8,316 nucleotides of DNA, taken from NCBI GenBank assembly GCA_015489145.1, contig WGAH01000845.1, positions 1 through 8,316 of the forward strand, in the 5' to 3' direction. Position numbers and translations under genes: made by a program. Positions 1-5,989 of the stretch are shown here, in pieces. The notes below the pieces were generated by a model. It had not been told where the DNA came from. It did not search any database and saw nothing but the letters and a program-made list of their open reading frames with translations. This stretch comes from Deltaproteobacteria bacterium. Its GTDB lineage: Bacteria; Myxococcota_A; UBA796; UBA2385. Each line of letters begins with the position of its first letter. Position 1 is the first letter of the stretch.

Positions 1-67
1 CCAGGAGGAGGCCCGCGCCGGCGAGGCGCGCGCGGTGCCGGGTCAGGGCGGGGAGGCGAGGCGGCAT
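1..67 (-). CDS. Possible N-terminus of a divergent gene, cut by the window edge
   Basis: On the minus strand an ATG at 67-65 opens a frame with no stop to the window edge. It encodes 22 residues beginning MPPRLPALTRHRARLAGAG, followed by Leu residues. The basic stretch leading into a small/hydrophobic run would suit a signal peptide or membrane anchor. Upstream on that strand lies a G-rich stretch (GGGGGTAGG, ending 9 bases before the ATG) that could act as a weak ribosome site. The plus-strand frame in the same register is equally G/C-rich at third positions, so codon bias does not decide the strand. I prefer the minus strand because the plus-strand readings continue into implausible Arg/Pro-rich peptide. 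The function cannot be given from 22 residues. Confidence 0.25.
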   Translation of the reverse strand, partial: MPPRLPALTRHRARLAGAGLLL

Positions 68-158
68 GACCGCGAGCCTACCCCCGCGGCCACCAGGCCA
101 CCAGCCGCCGGCCGGCGCTCCTCGGCCGCTCCCCTCCGCGCCGCTGAGGCCCCTGGAG

Positions 159-179
159 GACGCGGCAGGATGCCGCGTC
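159..179. other. Perfect 9-bp hairpin with GGA loop
   Basis: GACGCGGCA (159-167) and TGCCGCGTC (171-179) are exact reverse complements around the triplet GGA. The next pair outward would be G-T. No T-run follows, so it does not look like an intrinsic terminator. The sequence GTCTAC begins inside the right arm at 177, the same hexamer found in the loops of two hairpins further downstream. Confidence 0.6.
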
Positions 180-186
180 TACACAT

Positions 187-295
187 GCGGGCTCGCGCCA
201 GGGACTCCGCCCCCCCCGACATCCACCCGCCGCCTGTGTTTTCGAGGCCCCGCCGTGTCGACCCGGCGGAACAGGTCCCGCCCCAGTGTCTACCC
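187..295. repeat. Duplicated intergenic element, copy 1
   Basis: An ordered set of short blocks recurs in copy 2 (372-483). The blocks are GCGGGC (187), GCCAGGGAC (197-205), CG plus eight C (208-217), GACA (218-221), CCTGTG (233-238), AACAGG (270-275) and TGTCTACCC (287-295). From GACA onward every block sits exactly 188 bases before its partner, including a 31-base gap between CCTGTG and AACAGG. Within the copy the blocks are also mutually complementary: CCAGGG with CCCTGG (293-298), GACA with TGTC, and CCTGT with ACAGG. That arrangement suggests nested pairing. The spacers have diverged, so this is an old duplication or one conserved by function. Confidence 0.65.
250..269. other. 6-bp hairpin, loop TGTCGACC
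   Basis: CCGCCG (250-255) pairs exactly with CGGCGG (264-269) and encloses the eight-base loop TGTCGACC. The loop differs by one base from TGTCTACC, the loop of the next hairpin at 279-302. It lies in the variable spacer between the CCTGTG and AACAGG blocks of copy 1. Copy 2 has only a weak three-pair counterpart at the same place (435-449). Confidence 0.5.
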
Positions 296-302
296 TGGGG
301 CG
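279..302. other. 8-bp hairpin, loop TGTCTACC
   Basis: CGCCCCAG (279-286) and CTGGGGCG (295-302) are exact reverse complements around the eight-base loop TGTCTACC. No T-tract follows directly, although ATTTT occurs 13 bases further on, so termination is not the obvious reading. The equivalent part of copy 2 (467-489) keeps the loop sequence and the pairing but uses a different stem sequence. Confidence 0.6.
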
Positions 303-371
303 CGATCACCGCCATTTTGCGGGTGTCGGGGCGAGGCGGTCTCCAGGCGGAACGGTGGAACCGTGGTTTTC

Positions 372-483
372 GCGGGCACCGCCGCCAGGGACCGCGCCCC
401 CCCCTGACACTCGGGCCCGACCTGTGCGGCGCGCGCGTCACTCACCCGCTTCGAAAAAACAGGAGCGGCCGGTCTGTCTACCC
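372..483. repeat. Duplicated intergenic element, copy 2
   Basis: This is the second copy of the element at 187-295. Its blocks are GCGGGC (372), GCCAGGGAC (384-392), CG plus eight C (395-404), GACA (406-409), CCTGTG (421-426), AACAGG (458-463) and TGTCTACCC (475-483). CCTGT and ACAGG are again complementary and 33 bases apart, as in copy 1. The outermost pair seen in copy 1 (CCAGGG with CCCTGG) is not kept, because TACCC is followed here by CCGG. The copy ends about 50 bases before the first gene. Confidence 0.65.
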
Positions 484-489
484 CCGGCC
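467..489. other. 6-bp hairpin with TGTCTACC in its loop
   Basis: GGCCGG (467-472) pairs with CCGGCC (484-489) around an 11-base loop that contains TGTCTACC. It occupies the place in copy 2 that corresponds to the hairpin at 279-302 in copy 1. The stem bases differ while pairing and loop are kept, which is the pattern expected if the RNA fold is selected. With only two copies and GC-rich stems, chance is not excluded. Confidence 0.5.
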
Positions 490-525
490 TCGGGGCGGCT
501 CGGAGACGGGGGCGCGGGGTAGACT
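476..525 (+). promoter_or_regulatory. Candidate promoter or operator before the first membrane-protein gene
   Basis: GTCTACCCC (476-484) is repeated in inverted form as GGGGTAGAC (516-524), a perfect 9-bp inverted repeat with a 31-base spacer. The right arm overlaps TAGACT (520-525), which matches four of six bases of the sigma-70 -10 consensus. Transcription would then start about 7-9 bases later, almost on the ATG at 535, giving a leaderless or near-leaderless mRNA. No good -35 box stands 17 bases upstream, so the promoter reading is tentative. The inverted repeat could be an operator. Confidence 0.35.
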
Positions 526-534
526 TCCCGGCCC

Positions 535-2310
535 ATGGAGCCCCTGCGCCGCCACCCGCTGTTCGCGCCGGTCCTCGCCGCCCTGGCCTCCCTGGCGGCG
601 GCGGTGGCGGTGACCTGGCCGGTGGCCCTGCACCCGACCCGGCTGCTCGCCGGCCACCCGGGAAACGACAACTGGAACCACGCCTGGGGCTACTGGTGGG
701 TCGCCTCGTCGATCCGCGCGGGGGACTGGCCCGATCACCTCGATCTCCTCGGGTTTCCCAGGGGGGGCACCCTCTACTTCATCGACACGGCGCAGGCCCT
801 GCTCGCCCTGCCGCTCACGGTGCTGGCGGGACCGGCCTTCGCCTACAACGCCGTGCTCGTCGGCAGCCTCGCCCTGGCCGGCTTTGGCGCCTGGCTGCTG
901 GTGCGGCGGGTCACCGGCGACGGGGCGGCGGCCCTGGCCGCGATCCCGATCTTCGGGCTTTCGCCGCACCTCCTCGGGCAGGCCTACAACGGCATCACCG
1001 AGACGGTCTGCGCCGGCTGGATCCCGCTCACGCTGTGGGCGCTCGTGCGCCTCCTCGACCGCCCCACCTGGGCCCGCGCCCTCGCCTTCGGCCTGCTCGC
1101 GGCGCTGACGGCGGCGACGAGCTGGTACCACGGGCTGTTCGCCGCCCTCGCCGCCGGCCTGCTCCTCGCCGTCGTCGCGATTCGCCAGCCCCGCTCGGTG
1201 GCCTGGAGCGCCACCCTGCCGCGCCTCCTCGCCGCCGGGGGGCTCGCCGGCGCGCTGACGGCGCCGCTCTTTCTCGCCTTCACCCGCTCCCTGGCGGCGC
1301 CCGACGCCCTCGTCGCCCGGGAGCCGGACTTCGTGTGGAACTCCCTGCTCCACCACAACATCACCGACCTGCTCGCCTTCTTCAGCCTCAGCCGCACGCC
1401 GAGCCCCGACCTGTTCGCCCTCTACGGCGAGGAGCTGCTCATCGTGATCCACCTCGGCTGGGTGGCGCTGGTGCTCGCGGGTCTCGCCCTGCTCTGGACG
1501 CGCCGCTACCGCGAGCTGGCCCCGTGGCTCTGGATCGGGGCGGTGTTCTTCCTGCTGGCGCTCGGGCCCTACCTCAACGTCGGCGGGGAGTACGTGCGCG
1601 TGGCCGGCCGCCGGGTGCCGCTTCCCTTCCTCCTCGTCTTCGAGCTGCTGCCCGTCTTCGACCGCATCTCCCACCCCTTCCGCTTCGTCACCGGCGTGAT
1701 GCTCGCCCTGGCCGTGCTCTCGGCGGTGGCCCTGCGCCACGGGCTGCGGCGCGCCCCGGTCGGCGCGCGGGCGGCGGCGGCGGGGGCGGTGGCCCTCGCC
1801 TTCGTCGCCGAGACCGCCCTGGGCTCGCCGGCGCCGGTGCCGGTGGCCGCCTCGGACGCCGCGATCCCGGCCGCCTACGCCGCGATGGCCGAGGACCCGA
1901 CCCCCGGCGCCGTCCTCGACCTGCCGCTCACCCTGCCCAACCTCGAGCGCGGCATCTACACCTGGTACCAGACCGTCCACCACCGGCCCGTGCCGTGGTC
2001 GCTCAACGAGCCCATGCCCCAGGCGGCCCTCGACAACCACCTCCTCGCCACCCTCATCCGGCTGGAGGCCACCCGCGCCCGCACGCTGGCGCCGCGCCTG
2101 CCCGAGCTCGACCTCGTGGCGAGCGGGCGGCTCCTCGCCCGGGAGGGCTACCGCTACGTCGTCGTCCACGAGCGCTTCTACCCGGACTTCAAGCTCCGGC
2201 AGGTGATGACCCTGCTCCGCGCGGTCTTCGGCGAGCCCGAGCCCTGGCCGGCGGACCGCCTCCAGGTCTTCACCCTCGCCCGACCCGGGGAGGTGCCGGA
2301 TGGCGCCTGA
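535..2310 (+). CDS. Polytopic membrane protein, GT-C glycosyltransferase-like
   Basis: This 591-residue protein has roughly ten to eleven hydrophobic segments by eye, from the first at about 10-32 to the last at about 411-427, followed by a soluble C-terminal part (about 435-591). It begins with the TWPVALH motif (27-33). The loop after it carries Asn-Asp at 44-45 and many Trp residues, and PRGG sits at 75-78. This layout is typical of GT-C-fold membrane proteins that use polyprenyl-phosphate sugars, where an acidic residue in the first outer loop is catalytic. Asp45 is the candidate. HPFRFVTG (380-387) opens a late helix. The C-terminal part has LDLPL (461-465), a Tyr-Gln..His-His stretch (478-483) and YRYVVVHER (539-547), all echoed in the next gene. 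ATG 535 is the first usable start, since an in-frame TAG lies at 520-522. No clear ribosome site precedes it, which fits a leaderless message. Donor and acceptor are unknown, and a YfhO-like or non-enzymatic membrane role is possible. Confidence 0.85.
   Translation: MEPLRRHPLFAPVLAALASLAAAVAVTWPVALHPTRLLAGHPGNDNWNHAWGYWWVASSIRAGDWPDHLDLLGFPRGGTLYFIDTAQALLALPLTVLAGPAFAYNAVLVGSLALAGFGAWLLVRRVTGDGAAALAAIPIFGLSPHLLGQAYNGITETVCAGWIPLTLWALVRLLDRPTWARALAFGLLAALTAATSWYHGLFAALAAGLLLAVVAIRQPRSVAWSATLPRLLAAGGLAGALTAPLFLAFTRSLAAPDALVAREPDFVWNSLLHHNITDLLAFFSLSRTPSPDLFALYGEELLIVIHLGWVALVLAGLALLWTRRYRELAPWLWIGAVFFLLALGPYLNVGGEYVRVAGRRVPLPFLLVFELLPVFDRISHPFRFVTGVMLALAVLSAVALRHGLRRAPVGARAAAAGAVALAFVAETALGSPAPVPVAASDAAIPAAYAAMAEDPTPGAVLDLPLTLPNLERGIYTWYQTVHHRPVPWSLNEPMPQAALDNHLLATLIRLEATRARTLAPRLPELDLVASGRLLAREGYRYVVVHERFYPDFKLRQVMTLLRAVFGEPEPWPADRLQVFTLARPGEVPDGA
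2287..2293 (+). promoter_or_regulatory. Ribosome binding site for the second membrane protein
   Basis: GGGGAGG ends six bases before the ATG at 2300. It lies inside the last codons of the preceding gene and supports 2300 as the start, which makes the two genes overlap by 11 bases. Confidence 0.7.
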
Positions 2311-4408
2311 GCGCCGGCCCCGGTTCGCGGCGGCGGCCGTCGAGGTCGCCGTGGCCCTGGCGGTCTTCGCCGGCCTCGCCGTCGCCCTCACCTGGCCGGT
2401 CGCCGCCCACCTCCGCGAGGTCATCGTCGGCGGCGGCGAGCTGGGCGGCTGGACCTGGCGGCAGTGGTGGCACTTCGAGGAGGTGCGGGCCATCGGCGCC
2501 TCCGACCTCGGCCCCGTCGAGGCGCTCCGCACCCTCGTCGCCCTCGGCCGCTACCCGGAGACGGGCAACATCCTCGACATCCTGCTGCTGAGCTGGCCCC
2601 TCGACCGGCTCTTCGGCTTTCCGGCCCAGCACAACCTCAAGGTGCTGGTGATCCTCACCGGCAACGGGCTGGCGGCCTACGCCCTGGCCCGCTCCTTCAC
2701 GCGCTCGCGCCTCGTCGCCCTGGCCGCCGGGGCCCTGGGCATCGTCAACCCGCTGGTGATCCAGGACGTCAACAAGACGGGGCTCCGGCAGGTCCTGCTG
2801 TGGTGGCTGCTGCTCTACCCGGTGGCCCTCGCCCGCGCCGAGCGCACGGGGCGGGCCCTCGACGGCGCCGTCGCCGGCGCGCTCTTTGCGCTCACGGCGG
2901 CGTTCTACTGGTTCTACGGCCTGTTCGCGGCCATGTTCTCCGCGATTCACCTGGGGGCCTGGGCCCTTCGGGAGCGCCCCCGGCCGCGCGCGGCGGCCCG
3001 CTGGCTCGGACCGATGGCCCTCACCGCCGGGGTCGGCGTGCTGCTCTTCCTGGCGCCGTACTTCTCGGAGGGCCGCGAGGCCGGCGGCCAGGGCGGGGTG
3101 ACGCAGCTCCCCGAGGTGAGCTTCTTCCTGCCCTTCCCGAGCTACGACACGATCGCCTCGGCGCCCCTGCGCCCCTCGACCTACCGCGACAACGTGCTGG
3201 CGAGCCTGCACCGCACCATCGACTCGGCCTGGCCCGCCGACTACGTGATCAACCCCCGCCACGGCGTCCTCGCCTTCCCGGCCCTCGCCTTCCTGCTCGG
3301 GGTGCTGCCCGCGATCCGCCTGCGCCGCGCCCGGGCCTGGCTGCTGACCTGGCTGGTGTTCTGGGTGGGCACCCTGGGCCCCTTCCTCAAGCTCGGCGCC
3401 CTCCGCGACACCAGCGAGGTCGTGCGCCTCGGCGACTACGTGGTGCGGCTGCCCTTCGCGCTGATGTGGACCTGGATCCCCGGCATGTCGCGCATGTTCG
3501 CGCCCTACCGCATGGCGAGCATGGTCGTGGTCGCCTCGGTGGTGCTGCTCGCGATGTCGCTGGACCGCCTGCGCCCCCTGCGGCGCGGCCTGCTCGCGCT
3601 GGTCGCGCTGGCCGGCATCGCGCTCCAGCCCTTCTACCGCTTCGACCTCGGGCCCGTCGGCGAGGGGCAGGCCCGCCCGGCGATGTGGCGGGTGCCCACC
3701 CAGGTGAGCGCGTTTTCCCTGCCCTCGTGGTATGCGGGCCTCGAAGACGGCGTGCGCGAGGGCATCATCGAGCTGCCCCTCGACCAGCAGCAGGACCTGA
3801 TCTGCGCCTACCAGGCCTTCCACCACCGCAAGGTCTACCGCTCCTGGGCGACGCCGGCGGCGATTCCCCCGGCCTTCCGCCGGCGCGGCGGCGGGCCCGA
3901 CGGCCGGCTGCTCCGGTGGCTCGCCGCCCCCGACCCGCGCCGCGATCCGGCCCGGGAGGTGTTTCGCGCCCTGTCCCTCGACCCGCTGTCGGCGCCCCTC
4001 GACGCCCTGGCGCCGGAGGACCTGCGCGCGCTCATGGAGGCCGCCGACTACCGCTGGCTCGTCGTCCACGAGCGCGGCTACTACCTGATCGACCCGCGGG
4101 AGGGCGGGGTGCTCTACCGCCACGTCGTGCGCGCCCTGGCCGAGCGCCTCGGGATCGAGCCCGCGCGCCACGTCGACCAGGAGGCGCGCGACTGGCCGGG
4201 GCGCCGGCGGAGCTTCCCGGTGAACGGCGCCTGGGTGCCCTGGGCCAGCCAGGAGGTGCAGCTCCCCGCCGAGGAGATGCCCGACCGCTTCGGCATGGCG
4301 GTCTTCGACCTGGCCGCCCTGCGCGACGGGGCCTCCGGCGACGGCGACGGGCCCGCCGCGCCCCTCCCCGAGGGGGCCGGGGAAGCGGCCGACCCGCCCC
4401 CGCCTTGA
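2300..4408 (+). CDS. Second polytopic membrane protein, paralogue of the preceding gene
   Basis: This 702-residue protein shares the architecture of its neighbour. It has the first membrane helix at about 12-34, ending in TWPVAAH (31-37), then a Trp-rich first loop with a glycine-rich stretch at about 44-50. Many further helices run to about 445, and a soluble C-terminal region follows. Shared markers are ELPL (491-494), YQAFHHR (504-510) and YRWLVVHER (584-592). The first loop lacks the Asn-Asp of the neighbour and has Glu47 instead, so catalysis may differ or be lost. The C-terminal region is longer and ends in an acidic, Pro-rich tail (about 678-702). The 11-base overlap and strong ribosome site imply one mRNA and coupled translation, perhaps a heteromeric pair. 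The stop codon overlaps a possible promoter for the next unit. A GT-C-like transferase is likely by family resemblance, and the substrate is not known. Confidence 0.85.
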   Translation: MAPERRPRFAAAAVEVAVALAVFAGLAVALTWPVAAHLREVIVGGGELGGWTWRQWWHFEEVRAIGASDLGPVEALRTLVALGRYPETGNILDILLLSWPLDRLFGFPAQHNLKVLVILTGNGLAAYALARSFTRSRLVALAAGALGIVNPLVIQDVNKTGLRQVLLWWLLLYPVALARAERTGRALDGAVAGALFALTAAFYWFYGLFAAMFSAIHLGAWALRERPRPRAAARWLGPMALTAGVGVLLFLAPYFSEGREAGGQGGVTQLPEVSFFLPFPSYDTIASAPLRPSTYRDNVLASLHRTIDSAWPADYVINPRHGVLAFPALAFLLGVLPAIRLRRARAWLLTWLVFWVGTLGPFLKLGALRDTSEVVRLGDYVVRLPFALMWTWIPGMSRMFAPYRMASMVVVASVVLLAMSLDRLRPLRRGLLALVALAGIALQPFYRFDLGPVGEGQARPAMWRVPTQVSAFSLPSWYAGLEDGVREGIIELPLDQQQDLICAYQAFHHRKVYRSWATPAAIPPAFRRRGGGPDGRLLRWLAAPDPRRDPAREVFRALSLDPLSAPLDALAPEDLRALMEAADYRWLVVHERGYYLIDPREGGVLYRHVVRALAERLGIEPARHVDQEARDWPGRRRSFPVNGAWVPWASQEVQLPAEEMPDRFGMAVFDLAALRDGASGDGDGPAAPLPEGAGEAADPPPP

Positions 4409-4433
4409 CAGTGCCCCGTCGCCGTGCGTTGAT
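4405..4433 (+). promoter_or_regulatory. Candidate sigma-70 promoter for the lipoprotein-OmpA pair
   Basis: TTGACA at 4405-4410 is a perfect -35 hexamer, and it overlaps the stop codon of the previous gene. Seventeen bases on lies GTTGAT (4428-4433), a poor -10 match (three of six). A start near 4440 would give a leader of about 55 bases containing the hairpin at 4448-4480. An exact TTGACA in DNA this rich in G and C is suggestive only. Confidence 0.4.
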
Positions 4434-4447
4434 CTCGCCGTTCCTTT

Positions 4448-4480
4448 CCCCGGCGGAGGTGCGCGCGCCGCCGACCGGGG
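4448..4480 (+). other. Leader hairpin before the small lipoprotein gene
   Basis: CGGCGG (4451-4456) pairs with CCGCCG (4468-4473) around an 11-base loop, and CCCC (4448-4451) can pair with GGGG (4477-4480) outside it. No T-tract follows, so it is more likely a 5' leader structure than a terminator. It ends 16 bases before the ATG. Confidence 0.35.
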
Positions 4481-4496
4481 CCGCTGGGATGGTCGA

Positions 4497-4931
4497 ATGA
4501 TCGGAAGCCGCCCGAACATCCTCGCCTTCGCCGCCGCCCTCTCGCTGGGGGGCTGCACCGCCGCGAAGGCCACCTACCACCTCGTCGAGGCCGGTCAGGA
4601 CACCCTGCTGACCGAGCAGACCGACGCCCCGGAGCTCGCGGTCTACGAGTGGACCAAGGCCGAGCAGTACCGGATCAAGGCCCGCGAGGAGTGGAGCCAC
4701 TCCGACTTCGGCGCCGCCGAGGACTTCGCGCGCAAGGCCAGCGAGTGGGCCGCGAAGGCCGACGAGGTGGCGAAGAAGGCCGAGAAGGCGAAGATGGCCG
4801 AGGACATGCCCGACCTCGTGCCCGAGGAGGTCGAGCGCGGCGGCGAGCAGCCCGAGCCGGGCATCCAGGGCGGCGAGAAGATCGACGTGGACGAGCTGAA
4901 CGACGACCTCGACGAGGAGGACCAGCCGTGA
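4497..4931 (+). CDS. Small helical outer-membrane lipoprotein, DUF4398-like
   Basis: The 144-residue product starts with a signal peptide ending in the lipobox LGGC (17-20), so Cys20 should be lipidated. Residues about 45-100 form an amphipathic helical stretch rich in Ala, Lys and Glu, with Tyr50, Tyr58 and Trp66. It resembles the helical domain (DUF4398 type) often found in lipoproteins next to OmpA proteins. The tail (about 101-144) is strongly acidic and Pro/Gly-containing. The ATG at 4497 sits in ATGA, overlapping the stop of a three-codon frame (ATG 4489, Met-Val-Glu). The gene overlaps the OmpA gene by four bases, so both products are probably made together and act together at the outer membrane. 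The family assignment is by pattern only. Confidence 0.85.
   Translation: MIGSRPNILAFAAALSLGGCTAAKATYHLVEAGQDTLLTEQTDAPELAVYEWTKAEQYRIKAREEWSHSDFGAAEDFARKASEWAAKADEVAKKAEKAKMAEDMPDLVPEEVERGGEQPEPGIQGGEKIDVDELNDDLDEEDQP
4915..4920 (+). promoter_or_regulatory. Ribosome binding site that fixes the OmpA start
   Basis: AGGAGG stands seven bases before GTG 4928 and is embedded in the Glu-rich end of the preceding gene. It supports 4928 over any later start. The GTG overlaps the upstream TGA (4929-4931), a classic coupling arrangement. Confidence 0.75.
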
Positions 4932-5989
4932 AGCGCCTGTTCACCCTGCTCCTCCTCCTGGTCGCCGGCTGCGCCCGGCCCGGCCCGGTCCAGCAGTGGC
5001 ACCGCGAGCTGGTGCGCGACCTCGACAAGGCCCACGCCGACGAGTGGGCGCGCAAGTGCGCCCCCCGCGAGCTGGCCCTCGCCGAGACGAACAACGAGTT
5101 CGCCGAGCTCGAGTTCAAGGAGGGCGACATCCGCCGGGCCCAGGAGCACCTCGAGGTGGCCCGCACCAACATCGCCATCGCGCTCCAGAAGGCCGACGCC
5201 TGCCGCCCGCGCGACGACGACGGCGACGGCATCTGGAACCGCAACGACCAGTGCCCGAACGAGCCCGAGGACTTCAACGGCATCGAGGACGAGGACGGCT
5301 GCCCGGAGCACGACCGCGACCAGGACGGCATCTCCGACGACCAGGACAAGTGCCCCAACCAGCCCGAGGACAAGGACGGCTTCGAGGACGCGGACGGCTG
5401 CCCCGAGGTCGACAACGACCAGGACGGCATCGTCGACACCGCCGACAAGTGCCCGAACGACCCGGAGGACTTCAACGGCTACGAGGACGGCGACGGCTGC
5501 CCCGAGGGCGTGATCGACAAGGACGGCGACGGCATCCTCGACAAGGACGACGCCTGCCCCGACGAGCCGGAGAACCTCAACGAGTACCTCGACGACGACG
5601 GCTGCCCCGACGTGAAGCCCCAGAACGTGCGGATCACGAAGGAGCGCATCGAGATCGGCGAGAAGATCCTCTTCGAGACGGCCAAGGCCCGCATCCTGCC
5701 CGAGTCCTACGGCATTCTCGACTCGGTGGCCCAGGTGATGCGGGACTACCCGAAGATCCGCGTCCGCGTCGAGGGCCACACCGACAGCCAGGGCAGCGAC
5801 AGCTACAACATGAAGCTCAGCCAGGCCCGGGCCGAGTCGGTGATGAACTACCTCGTGCAGGCCGGCATCGACCCGTCGCGCCTCGAGGCCGTGGGCTACG
5901 GCGAGACCCGCCCCATCGACACCAACCGCACCGCCGAGGGCCGCGCCAACAACCGCCGGGTGGAATTCCACATCATCGAGGGCATGTAG
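4928..5989 (+). CDS. OmpA-family lipoprotein with four thrombospondin type-3 repeats
   Basis: The 353-residue protein begins with a short signal peptide ending in VAGC, so Cys15 is the lipid anchor. Residues about 22-93 are helical and resemble the domain of the small lipoprotein just upstream. Residues 96-229 are four Asp-rich calcium-binding TSP3-type repeats. Residues about 235-353 are an OmpA C-terminal domain, which binds diaminopimelate peptidoglycan. Its ligand residues are visible: Asp286 in EGHTD and Arg301 in QARAE, with NNRRVEF near the end. The protein should span from the outer membrane to the cell wall as a calcium-stiffened tether. There is no beta-barrel, so it is a Pal-like form and not a porin. 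The upstream reading frame is open, but the signal peptide and AGGAGG identify GTG 4928 as the start. Confidence 0.95.
   Translation: MKRLFTLLLLLVAGCARPGPVQQWHRELVRDLDKAHADEWARKCAPRELALAETNNEFAELEFKEGDIRRAQEHLEVARTNIAIALQKADACRPRDDDGDGIWNRNDQCPNEPEDFNGIEDEDGCPEHDRDQDGISDDQDKCPNQPEDKDGFEDADGCPEVDNDQDGIVDTADKCPNDPEDFNGYEDGDGCPEGVIDKDGDGILDKDDACPDEPENLNEYLDDDGCPDVKPQNVRITKERIEIGEKILFETAKARILPESYGILDSVAQVMRDYPKIRVRVEGHTDSQGSDSYNMKLSQARAESVMNYLVQAGIDPSRLEAVGYGETRPIDTNRTAEGRANNRRVEFHIIEGM
5213..5614 (+). repeat. Four TSP3-type calcium repeats, about 99-bp period
   Basis: Each unit reads D-x-D-x-D-G-I-x-(D/N), then C-P-(N/D)-x-P-E, then D/N-rich sequence and D-G-C-P. Cysteines fall at residues 109/125, 142/158, 175/191 and 210/226, always 16 apart. 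Units are 33, 33 and 35 residues from one first Cys to the next. The even spacing suggests one disulfide per unit or between neighbours. The nucleotide similarity follows from the protein repeat. Confidence 0.9.

Larger units (their letters stand above)
233..463. repeat. Long-range inverted repeat linking the two element copies
   Basis: Bases 233-248 (CCTGTGTTTTCGAGGC) and 448-463 (GCTTCGAAAAAACAGG) are reverse complements with one mismatch (G238 against A458) and one G-T pair, over 16 positions. The arms enclose 199 bases. The left arm belongs to copy 1 and the right arm to copy 2, so it competes with the shorter CCTGT/ACAGG pairing inside each copy. Confidence 0.5.
68..534. other. Structured non-coding region upstream of the membrane-protein pair
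   Basis: This stretch of about 470 bases shows no believable gene. All open frames give Arg/Pro/Gly-rich peptide with no domain signal. It is locally richer in A/T than its surroundings, with short T or A tracts near 239-242, 316-319, 367-370 and 454-459. It holds a duplicated element of about 100 bp, at least four strong hairpins, a long-range inverted repeat and a candidate -10 box, each listed separately. It could be a regulatory region between divergent genes, a long structured 5' leader, or a small-RNA locus. Nothing here matches a riboswitch or RNA family that I recognise. Confidence 0.7.

Noticed and set aside
233..275. CCTGT ... ACAGG as a LexA (SOS) box
   Set aside because: The half-sites are 33 bases apart, far more than a LexA site allows.
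279..302. TGTCTACC loop as the core of a purine riboswitch
   Set aside because: The short match to the UCUACC junction is not accompanied by the other conserved junction segments or the two-hairpin loop pairing.
35..613. Plus-strand open frame over the structured region and the start of the first gene
   Set aside because: It is Arg/Pro-rich, has no domain, and runs in another frame through the well-supported start of the membrane protein.
478..2532. Long minus-strand open frame (684 codons) opposite the first membrane protein
   Set aside because: The translation is an Arg/Gly/Glu/His-rich string without domains. It mirrors the GC-biased codons of the real gene, which has clear membrane helices.
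2270..4573. Long minus-strand open frame (767 codons) opposite the second membrane protein
   Set aside because: It is the same kind of antisense artefact, with low-complexity polar sequence, and it crosses a gene boundary, a promoter and a leader hairpin.
5213..5614. Regular ~99-bp DNA repeat that might suggest a CRISPR-like array
   Set aside because: The units are coding, with conserved Asp/Cys protein pattern (TSP3), and have no identical repeats with unique spacers.
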